Below are positions 58,142 to 64,000 of a DNA stretch of 64,000 bases, piece after piece. This DNA comes from Streptomyces rhizosphaerihabitans (GTDB lineage Bacteria > Actinomycetota > Actinomycetes > Streptomycetales > Streptomycetaceae). The DNA lies in NCBI RefSeq assembly GCF_025399795.1, contig NZ_JAODTZ010000010.1, positions 124,001 through 188,000 on the forward strand, read 5' to 3'. The translations under genes and the position numbers were made by a program. Each line of letters opens with the position of its first letter. Within the stretch, counting starts at the first letter, position 1. A model generated the notes under the pieces. That model did no database searches. It was not told where the DNA came from and worked only from the letters and a program-made list of their open reading frames with translations.

Positions 58142-59347
58142 GTGAGCGGGTTCATCGCCGGGCTGTGCGTGGCCGTGCTGCCCCTGCTGGCGGCCGGATT
58201 CTGGCTCGGCAGGCGCACTGCGCGGCCCGAGAACCTCGGCGGGCTCGGCACCCCGGTCGAGCACGCCACCTTCCAGACCCTGCACACCGCCTCGCTGGCC
58301 GCGCCCCCGCTGCGCGCCGGACTCACCGAGGAGACGGCCCGCCGGTCCGCGCGGCGGCTGCGCACCCTGCTCGGCACGGACGCGCTGTGCCTCACCGACC
58401 AGGAGACGGTCCTCGCCTGGGACGGCGTCGGGGCCCACCACCGCACCGAGATCACGGAACGCCTCGGCGGCCCGCTGGAAACCGGCCGCGGCGAGGCCTT
58501 CCGGCTGACCTGCGACGAGCCCGACTGCCCCCTGCGCTGGGCCGTCGTCGCACCCCTCACCGTCGACGAACGGGTGCACGGAGCGCTCGTCGCCTGCGCA
58601 CCCCGTGAGTCCGCGGTCCTCGTACGCGCCGCCGGCGAGGTCGCGCGCTGGGTCTCCGTCCAGCTGGAGCTGGCCGAACTCGACCAGTCCCGAACGCGGC
58701 TGATCGAGGCCGAGATCAAAGCACTTCGCGCCCAGATATCCCCGCACTTCATCTTCAACTCGCTCGCCGTGATCGCCTCGTTCGTGCGCACCGACCCGGA
58801 GCGTGCCCGTGAACTCCTGCTGGAATTCGCCGACTTCACCCGCTACTCGTTCCGCAGGCACGGCGACTTCACCACCCTCGCCGATGAACTCCACGCCATC
58901 GACCACTACTTGGCACTCGTCCGGGCCCGCTTCGGCGAACGGCTGTCCGTCACCCTGCAGATCGCGCCCGAGGTACTACCGGTCGCGTTGCCCTTCCTCT
59001 GTCTCCAGCCCCTGGTGGAGAACGCCGTCAAACACGGACTCGAGGGCAAGACCGACAAGAGCCACATCAGCATCACGGCACAGGACGCGGGCGCCGAGGC
59101 GCTCGTCGTCATCGAGGACAACGGCATCGGCATGGACCCCGACCGGCTGCGCCGCATCCTGTCCGGAGAGGTCAGCCCCTCCGGCGGTATCGGGCTCTCC
59201 AACGTCGACGAACGGCTGCGCCAGGTGTACGGCGACGATCACGGCCTCGTCATCGAGACCGCGGTGGGAGCGGGAATGAAGATCACCGCCCGGCTCCCCA
59301 AATACCAGCCGGGCGTGCACTCGGCGGCACGGCGCCCCCGACAGTGA
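58142..59347 (+). CDS. LytS-type sensor histidine kinase
   Basis: 401 aa. One N-terminal membrane segment (FIAGLCVAVLPLLAAGFWLG), then a GAF-like sensory domain (about 70-180: LLGTDALCLTDQETVLAWDGVGAHH...VVAPLTVDERVHGALVAC). The His_kinase domain with ALRAQISPHFIFNSLAVIASFVR follows, then HATPase_c (LVENAVKHGLEGK; VIEDNGIGM; GGIGLSNVDERLR). The single-membrane-helix GAF form differs from the multi-TM 5TM LytS. The GTG at 58142 is preferred to the ATG at 58088. It is cotranscribed with the symporter and signals to the LytTR regulator. Confidence 0.92.
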   Translation: MSGFIAGLCVAVLPLLAAGFWLGRRTARPENLGGLGTPVEHATFQTLHTASLAAPPLRAGLTEETARRSARRLRTLLGTDALCLTDQETVLAWDGVGAHHRTEITERLGGPLETGRGEAFRLTCDEPDCPLRWAVVAPLTVDERVHGALVACAPRESAVLVRAAGEVARWVSVQLELAELDQSRTRLIEAEIKALRAQISPHFIFNSLAVIASFVRTDPERARELLLEFADFTRYSFRRHGDFTTLADELHAIDHYLALVRARFGERLSVTLQIAPEVLPVALPFLCLQPLVENAVKHGLEGKTDKSHISITAQDAGAEALVVIEDNGIGMDPDRLRRILSGEVSPSGGIGLSNVDERLRQVYGDDHGLVIETAVGAGMKITARLPKYQPGVHSAARRPRQ

Positions 59348-59382
59348 CCCGGGCGGCCGATGTGCCGGGACAGGGGGAGAGA

Positions 59383-59509
59383 CGTGGCCGCGGCGGCGGA
59401 CGGTGTCCCGAGCGCGCGTCCGCGGCGGCGGAAGGTGCCCTGAAAGCGTGCGTGCCCGGAGCGGCGGGCGGTGCCCCGAAGCGTGCGCGTCCGCGGCGGC
59501 GGGCCGAGG
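59383..59509. repeat. Degenerate 34-bp tandem repeat
   Basis: Units at 59383-59416, 59417-59450, 59451-59485 and a partial one from 59486 share a (C)GTCCGCGGCGGCGG...GGTG(T/C)CC pattern. It lies between the kinase stop and the stop of the convergent small gene. Confidence 0.75.
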
Positions 59510-59668
59510 TCAGGTGCTGCGGGAGGCCACCATCCCCACAGTGATCAGACCGAGCACGACCCAGCCGAACCACAGCCAGCCGTTGCTGCCCAGAGCCACC
59601 GTGTAGGCCGTCACCACGACGAGCCCTCCCACGGTGAGCACCCCCATCGTCTTCGTCGAACCGGGCAT
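59510..59668 (-). CDS. Small membrane protein (52 aa)
   Basis: 52 aa: MPGSTKTMGVLTVGGLVVVTAYTV, then LWFGWVVLGLITVGMVASRS, giving two hydrophobic segments with a short loop. The start is ATG 59668 with GGAGG upstream. It is too short to assign. The convergent 34-bp repeat reaches to its stop codon. A stretch of about 340 bp separates it from the CtaG-like gene. Confidence 0.7.
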   Translation of the reverse strand: MPGSTKTMGVLTVGGLVVVTAYTVALGSNGWLWFGWVVLGLITVGMVASRST

Positions 59669-60006
59669 CGCAGCACCCTCCTCCAGGCGGGTCCGCGACG
59701 CGGGCCGTGGCCTTTGGAGCCCATTTTCACCCGGAGGGGGGCGGTTCGCCAGGGCCGCGCGCCCGCCGTCGCCGCCCCGGAGGTCAGGGGGGCGCCCGCC
59801 GCCGCCGGGTACGCGCCCGGCAGGGCCCGGCTCCGGTCTCGCGCCGGGCACACCCGGAGACCCGCCGCCGCGTGGGCGGGGCCTCCTCCAGTGATCGCCG
59901 CGAGACCGGTGTCCCGGTCGAAGGGTGCGAAGGACGGACGCCGGGCTTCGCTTCCATGCCGCTGAATGGAAACGCCGTTCGCGCAAGCGCGAACGGCGTG
60001 GTCGAT
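59669..60006. other. GC-rich intergenic stretch
   Basis: About 340 bp with no plausible gene. It contains a strong hairpin (59972-59999) just outside the 3' end of the CtaG-like gene. The middle is G/C homopolymer-rich, including the leader of the 52-aa gene. Confidence 0.5.
59972..59999 (-). terminator. Terminator after the CtaG-like gene
   Basis: 12-bp perfect stem ACGCCGTTCGCG with loop CAAG, 7 bp beyond the stop codon. There is no U-tract. Confidence 0.85.
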
Positions 60007-60960
60007 TCAGTGACCGCGTGCGTTGAGTGAGGCCAGATAGGCGTTGTAGGCCTCGAGTTCCTTGTCGCCGTCCCGGTCCGCTGCCCGGTCCTGGCGCTTG
60101 GCCTGCCGCTGCTCGGAGCTGTACCACTGGAAGAGCAGCGCGAGCAGGACGAGTACGGAGGGGATCTCGCTGAACGCCCAGGCGATACCGCCCGCGGCGG
60201 TCTGGTCGGCGAGCGCGTCGATGCCGAGGGAGGCCGACGGATTCTTGTACGACTCGACCATCGGCTGCGAGGCCATCATCAGAGCGATGCCGAAGAACGC
60301 GTGGAACGGCATGCCCGCGAACAGCTCCAGCATCCGCATCAGATAACCCGGTCGGTGCGGGCCCGGGTCCACGCCCATGATCGGCCAGAAGAAGACCAGG
60401 CCGACGGCGAGGAAGTGGCACATCATCACGATGTGGCCCGTGGTGGAGCCCATCAGGAAGTCGAAGACGGGGGAGAAGTACAGCGCGTACAGGCTCGCGA
60501 TGAACAGCGGGATGGTGAACGCCGGGTGGGTGATGATCCGCATGTACCGGCTGTGCAGGAACATCAGCAGCAGTTCACGCGGCCCCTTGCTGCCCCGCTT
60601 CGCCGCCACCGGCAGCGCGCGCAGCGCCAGCGTGATCGGCGCCCCCAGCAGGATCAGGATCGGCGACAACATGCTGATCACCATGTGCTGGACCATGTGC
60701 ACGCTGAACATGACCATGCCGTAGTCGTTCAGCCGGGTGCAGGTGATGAGCAGTACGGTCAGTACGCCGACGACGAAGGAGGCCGTACGGCCCCATGGCC
60801 ACGTGTCGCCGCGCCGAGCGAGCCGCACGGCTCCCCAGCCGTACAGCCCGAGCCCGAGAAGGCACGCGACGAGGAAGAACGGGTCCGCGGACCACTCGAG
60901 CCCCCGCCCCAGCGTGAACGGCGGCAGATCCATGGTCATGCCGTGCCCGCTGTGATCCAT
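60007..60960 (-). CDS. Cytochrome c oxidase assembly protein (CtaG/caa3-type)
   Basis: 317 aa membrane protein with about seven to eight helices. The His-rich N-terminus (MDHSGHGMTMDLPPFTL) leads to PFFLVACLLGLGLYGWGAV, the conserved metal-handling pieces CTRLNDYGMVMFSVHMVQHMVISML, and IVMMCHFLAVGLVFFWPIMGVDPGPHRPGY, MPFHAFFGIALMM and GGIAWAFSEIPSVLVLLALL. The family helps insert copper into cytochrome oxidase. The ATG (60960) lies 18 bp from a copy of the dispersed repeat. A terminator follows. Confidence 0.9.
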   Translation of the reverse strand: MDHSGHGMTMDLPPFTLGRGLEWSADPFFLVACLLGLGLYGWGAVRLARRGDTWPWGRTASFVVGVLTVLLITCTRLNDYGMVMFSVHMVQHMVISMLSPILILLGAPITLALRALPVAAKRGSKGPRELLLMFLHSRYMRIITHPAFTIPLFIASLYALYFSPVFDFLMGSTTGHIVMMCHFLAVGLVFFWPIMGVDPGPHRPGYLMRMLELFAGMPFHAFFGIALMMASQPMVESYKNPSASLGIDALADQTAAGGIAWAFSEIPSVLVLLALLFQWYSSEQRQAKRQDRAADRDGDKELEAYNAYLASLNARGH

Positions 60961-60978
60961 CCGCCGGCTCCTGTTTCT

Positions 60979-61016
60979 GGGGTACCTCCCAGGCCCTTTT
61001 AAGGCACTGGGGGAGG
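60979..61016. repeat. Dispersed intergenic hairpin repeat, copy 4
   Basis: GGGGTACCTCCCAGGCCC, TTTTAAGGCA, then CTGGGGGAGG: same family and orientation as the copy at 1852. It lies between the CtaG-like gene and pfkA. Confidence 0.8.
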
Positions 61017-61096
61017 TTGTGCGCTGTCTGTCCGCACCAGAGTAGAACCGCCCCCGGCCGCCGCTGCGGCCGGGGGCGGTTCCGACTGCCCACGGC

Positions 61097-62122
61097 TCAG
61101 AGCACGCACTCCGCCTCGGCGTACCGCTCGTCCGGAACCGTCTTCAGGGTCTCCACCGCCTCCGCGAGCGACACCATCACGATGTCGGTCCCGCGCAGCG
61201 CCGTCATCTTCCCGAACTCGCCGCGGTGCACGGCCTCCACGGCATGCCACCCGAAGCGGGTCGCGAGCACCCGGTCGTACGCCGTCGGCGTACCGCCGCG
61301 CTGCACGTGCCCGAGGATCACCGGCCGGGCCTCCTTGCCGAGCCGTTCCTCCAGCTCGATGGAGAGCTGCCGGGCGATGCCCGCGAAGCGCTCGTGGCCG
61401 TAGATGTCCTTGCCGCCCTCGTCGTACTCCATCGAGCCCGTGCGGGGCTTCGCGCCCTCGGCGGCGACGACGATGGCGAACCGCTTGCCCGCCTCGAACC
61501 GCGCGCCGACCCGCGCGGCCAGCTCCTCGATGTCGAAGGGCCGCTCCGGTACGACGATGGCGTGGGCGCCCGCGGCCATGCCGGAGTGCAGCGCGATCCA
61601 GCCGGTGTGGCGGCCCATGACCTCCACGATCAGCACGCGCTGGTGGGACTCGGCGGTGGTCTTCAGCCGGTCGAGGGCCTCGGTCGCGACACCGACGGCC
61701 GTGTCGAAGCCGAAGGTGACGTCCGTGACCGCGATGTCGTTGTCGATGGTCTTCGGCACGCCGACGATGGGCAGGCCGCCGTCCGACAGCAGGCGGGCCG
61801 CCTTCAGGGTGCCCTCGCCGCCGATCGGGATGATCGCGTCGAGCCCGAGTTCCGCGACGTGGCCCTTCGCCCGCTCCACACCGTCGCGCAGGTGCGCGGG
61901 CTGGACCCGGGAGGAGCCGAGCATGGTGCCGCCGCGAGCCAGGATGCCGCTCACCGCGTCGAGGTCGAGCTTGAGGTAGTCGCACTCCAGGAGGCCCTTC
62001 CAGCCGTCCCGGAAGCCGATGACCTCGTCGCCGTGGTCGACGACGGCACGGTGTACGACCGACCGGATGACGGCGTTCAGGCCGGGGCAGTCGCCGCCGG
62101 ACGTGAGGACACCAATGCGCAT
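61097..62122 (-). CDS. pfkA: 6-phosphofructokinase
   Basis: 341 aa glycolytic enzyme. TSGGDCPGLNAVIRSVVHRAV, GSSRVQ, the GGEGTLKAA substrate loop and GVPKTIDNDI (catalytic Asp in TIDND) are visible. RVLIVEVMGRHTGWIALHSGMAAGA and VILGHVQRGGTPTAYDRVLATRFG follow. The GGEGT loop is that of the actinobacterial ATP-dependent group. ATG 62122; a perfect hairpin lies in the leader 19 bp upstream, next to a GAGAAGG ribosome-binding site. Confidence 0.96.
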   Translation of the reverse strand: MRIGVLTSGGDCPGLNAVIRSVVHRAVVDHGDEVIGFRDGWKGLLECDYLKLDLDAVSGILARGGTMLGSSRVQPAHLRDGVERAKGHVAELGLDAIIPIGGEGTLKAARLLSDGGLPIVGVPKTIDNDIAVTDVTFGFDTAVGVATEALDRLKTTAESHQRVLIVEVMGRHTGWIALHSGMAAGAHAIVVPERPFDIEELAARVGARFEAGKRFAIVVAAEGAKPRTGSMEYDEGGKDIYGHERFAGIARQLSIELEERLGKEARPVILGHVQRGGTPTAYDRVLATRFGWHAVEAVHRGEFGKMTALRGTDIVMVSLAEAVETLKTVPDERYAEAECVL

Positions 62123-62140
62123 AGCCCGAAATACCTTCTC

Positions 62141-62167
62141 AACGTGGTCCGGGGACCGGACCACGTT
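62141..62167 (-). promoter_or_regulatory. Palindromic hairpin in the pfkA leader
   Basis: Arms AACGTGGTCCGG (62141-62152) and the exact complement (62156-62167) around a GGA loop. On the coding strand it lies 18 bp before the ATG and directly precedes the Shine-Dalgarno. It could control ribosome access or act as a protein operator; the TGGTCC...GGACCA arms also resemble sugar-regulator sites. Confidence 0.55.
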
Positions 62168-62337
62168 GTCCGGCAAGGATTTCTGCCACCCTACCGGCGG
62201 GAGGGGGCCCGGCCGCACTGTGCGTCCGCCTGCTGGACGCACCCGCTCACCTGTGCGGATGCGGTTTCAGACGGGCCCCGCAGGGGGCTGGACGGACCGT
62301 CGTCCGAAGCGGAAAGGGTTCCTCCCGGAAACGCGAA

Positions 62338-62388
62338 GAGGAACCGTTCCTCCTTGAGGAACGGTTCCTCTGGCCCGCCGGGCGGGCC
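62338..62388. terminator. Double hairpin after the GatD gene
   Basis: First hairpin: GAGGAACCGTTCCTC (62338-62352), CTT, exact complement (62356-62370). Each arm is also self-complementary. Second hairpin: GGCCCGCC (62372-62379), G, GGCGGGCC (62381-62388). They lie 5 bp from the gatD stop. Confidence 0.85.
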
Positions 62389-62392
62389 GGCC

Positions 62393-63121
62393 CTACGCGG
62401 GCTGCTGGGCGGACGCGATGCGCTCGGAGCGCAGCGCCTCGTACCAGCGGTCGTCGGTCGGCGGCAGCGCGTTGACGTCGAGGGCCAGCTTCAGCAGCAG
62501 GTCCGCGATCTGCGGATTGCGGGCGAGGACGGGACCGTGCATGTACGTACCGAACACGGTGTCGTTGTACGCGCCCTCCGTACCGTCGCCCGTGCCGTTG
62601 CCCTTGCCGAGCCGCACGTTCGCGAACGCTCGGGCGGTGGGCCCGAGGTGGGTGACGCCCTGGTGGTTCTCGAAACCGGTCAGCGGGGGCAGACCGAGCC
62701 GCGGGTCGATGTCCCCGAGGACGTCACCGACGCACCGCTCGCCCTCGCCGCGCACCGAGACCACGTCGAGCAGGCCGAGGCCCGGCTCGCGCTGGCCGAG
62801 GTCGTTGATGAACTCGTGCCCGAGGATCTGGTAGCCGGCGCAGACGGAGAACACGATCGCGCCGTTGCCGACCGCGCGCTCCAGACCGCCGTCGCGGCGC
62901 AGCCGCTCCGCGGCGAGCCGCTGCGGCCGGTCCTCGCCGCCCCCGATGAGGTAGATGTCACCGGAGGTCGGGACCGGCTGGTCGCTGCGCACGTCGACAC
63001 GGGCCACGTCGAGGCCGCGCTGACGCGCCCGGCGCTCCACGACCAGGGCGTTGCCCTGGTCGCCGTAGGTGCTCAGCAGGTCTGGATAGATCCACACCAG
63101 ACGCAGGCTGTTGTCACTCAT
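62393..63121 (-). CDS. gatD: Lipid II isoglutaminyl synthase, glutaminase subunit GatD
   Basis: 242 aa class I glutamine amidotransferase of the CobB/CobQ type. It starts LRLVWIYPDLLSTYGDQGNALVVERRARQRG. The catalytic Cys is in FSVCAGYQILGHEFIND and a conserved His in VFGTYMHGPVLARNPQ. Paired with MurT it amidates D-glutamate in lipid II to D-isoglutamine, giving peptidoglycan the form that Gram-positive transpeptidases need. It follows murT after 19 bp on the same strand. Confidence 0.92.
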   Translation of the reverse strand: MSDNSLRLVWIYPDLLSTYGDQGNALVVERRARQRGLDVARVDVRSDQPVPTSGDIYLIGGGEDRPQRLAAERLRRDGGLERAVGNGAIVFSVCAGYQILGHEFINDLGQREPGLGLLDVVSVRGEGERCVGDVLGDIDPRLGLPPLTGFENHQGVTHLGPTARAFANVRLGKGNGTGDGTEGAYNDTVFGTYMHGPVLARNPQIADLLLKLALDVNALPPTDDRWYEALRSERIASAQQPA

Positions 63122-63140
63122 TCTCTTCGTCCTCCGTGGC

Positions 63141-64000
63141 TCAGTTGCCGACACGACGCCTCAAGTCCTGGAAAGCGGTGTAGTTCGCGATGACCTCGAT
63201 ACGCCCGGGCGGTGCCATCTGCACGGCCTGGTCGAGGGTGTCGCAGACCTGGAACTGCTGGTTGGCCACTTCGAGGCGCACGGCGAGGTCCAGCTTGCGG
63301 TCGCCGAGAACGAAGATCGGGTGTCCGGTCAGGCGGGTGTAGTCGACGTCCCACAGCCAGGAGGTGTCCGTGCCGTCGGCGCCGCGCGCGTTCACCGACA
63401 GGATGACCGGGGTCGGCGGCGGGTCGATCAGGGAGAAGGTCTCCAGCCAGCCCGCGGGGTTCTTGGCGAGCAGCAGACGCAGGTCGCGCTGCATGAACTG
63501 CACCACGTCGTAGCGTCCGGCCACCGCCTGCACCTGGTACATGCGCTCCAGGGCCACCTGCGGCGGCACACCGAACACGGCGGCCACGGCGGCCGACGAG
63601 GCGGCGTTCGCCTTGTTGGCGCGGCCCGGCAGCTGGAGGTGGATCGGCCACGCGGAACCGTGCGGGTCGAGGACGTGGTCCCCGGACAGGGCCCAGGTCG
63701 GGCTCGGACGGCGGAAGCCGCAGTCGCCGCAGAACCAGTCGTCGCCGGGGCGCTGCATCACACCGCCGCAGGACGGGCAGGACCAGGCGTCTTCCTTCCA
63801 CATCTGTCCGGCGGCCACCCACATGACGTTCGGCGAGGAGGACGCCGCCCAGACGACCAGCGGGTCGTCCGCGTTGGCGACCACGACAGCCTTGGAACCG
63901 GCCAGCCCCTCACGCCAGTGCTCGGCCATCATCCGCGTCTCGGCGGCCCGGTCGAGCTGGTCGCGCGAGAGGTTCAGCAGCGCGATGCACTTCGGGTCGG
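63141..64000 (-). CDS. murT: Lipid II isoglutaminyl synthase, Mur-ligase subunit MurT (5' end beyond window)
   Basis: Partial: about 286 codons to the stop at 63141; the N-terminal part lies to the right. The frame continues to the window edge with residues DQLDRAAETRMMAEHW. The Mur-ligase middle domain is seen in VVANADDPLVVWAASSS. A Cys4 zinc-ribbon follows, CPSCGGVMQRPGDDWFCGDCG, typical of MurT. The C-terminal DUF1727 part includes GHPIFVLGDRKLDLAVRLEV. It forms a complex with GatD, which supplies ammonia. Confidence 0.93.
   Translation of the reverse strand, partial: DPKCIALLNLSRDQLDRAAETRMMAEHWREGLAGSKAVVVANADDPLVVWAASSSPNVMWVAAGQMWKEDAWSCPSCGGVMQRPGDDWFCGDCGFRRPSPTWALSGDHVLDPHGSAWPIHLQLPGRANKANAASSAAVAAVFGVPPQVALERMYQVQAVAGRYDVVQFMQRDLRLLLAKNPAGWLETFSLIDPPPTPVILSVNARGADGTDTSWLWDVDYTRLTGHPIFVLGDRKLDLAVRLEVANQQFQVCDTLDQAVQMAPPGRIEVIANYTAFQDLRRRVGN

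Noticed and set aside
56284..58839. Long minus-strand ORF opposite the symporter gene
   Set aside because: Shadow of the symporter and kinase genes; no start signal and no recognisable domain.
1..64000. tRNA or rRNA genes
   Set aside because: I looked for T-arm GGTTCGA(A/T)TCC-type sequences next to cloverleaf stems and conserved rRNA words and found none outside coding regions.

Overview
The window is high-GC actinobacterial DNA and almost certainly Streptomyces. Codon third positions are GC-rich, GTG and TTG starts are common, and TTA codons are nearly absent (I found two). Several family signatures are typical of streptomycetes: an XRE/DUF397/ATPase regulatory triplet, an ECF41-type sigma factor, a LAL-type regulator, a c-di-AMP riboswitch ahead of an NlpC/P60 hydrolase, and a dispersed CTCCCCCA...GGTACCCCC intergenic repeat. 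No tRNA, rRNA, prophage or CRISPR array was seen. Genes run off both ends.

Layout, left to right. 1-13.5 kb: partial Tat-exported PhoD phosphatase, a decayed tnpB fragment, an alpha/beta hydrolase, an F420/NADP-type reductase divergent from an ECF41 sigma factor, a GntR/UTRA regulator with a DasR-box-like operator over its -35, a ROK regulator, a NarL/HK two-component system divergent from an ABC exporter, a small TTA-containing gene, mug and purB. 13.5-17.8 kb looks like an accessory block between housekeeping genes: an XRE regulator with a membrane coiled-coil partner, a palindromic motif array, a short sigma factor translationally coupled to a protein with four 72-bp in-frame repeats, and a possible small cysteine-containing ORF. 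17.8-28.9 kb: SGNH hydrolase, two coupled CNNM/CBS membrane proteins, GNAT, an LLM flavin/F420 oxidoreductase, a MacB-type ABC pair, an RHH-Fic-like toxin-antitoxin pair, a methyltransferase and a secreted lipase.

29-37.9 kb: a LAL-type regulator without its ATPase domain, the biotin genes (bioB-bioA-bioD divergent from bioF) bounded on both sides by short-period satellites, then the XRE/DUF397/ATPase triplet. BioB carries a tail with five cysteines spaced about every 8 residues. 38-42.8 kb: LysR/LysE pair, a DUF6328 membrane protein, NlpC/P60 protein under a riboswitch, a small gene with clpP, and a lone Phd antitoxin. 43.2-48.3 kb: the urease operon ureABCF-GD, split by about 690 bp containing a 26-bp tandem array. 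48.5-64 kb: secreted tripeptidyl aminopeptidase, an epimerase that shares an upstream element with clpP, an acyltransferase, an arginine-catabolic unit (ddaH-rocD with an upstream Lrp gene) plus a decayed copy of the rocD 3' end, a LytTR response regulator/small membrane protein/solute symporter/LytS-type kinase locus, a CtaG-like protein, pfkA, and the gatD-murT lipid II amidation pair (murT partial).

Most worth a second look: the 13.5-17.8 kb block with its operator-like array, the cysteine-repeat tail on BioB, the element shared by clpP and the epimerase gene, the 26-bp array inside the urease operon, and an intergenic repeat that has become coding sequence. All functions are inferred from sequence reading alone; no database search was run.
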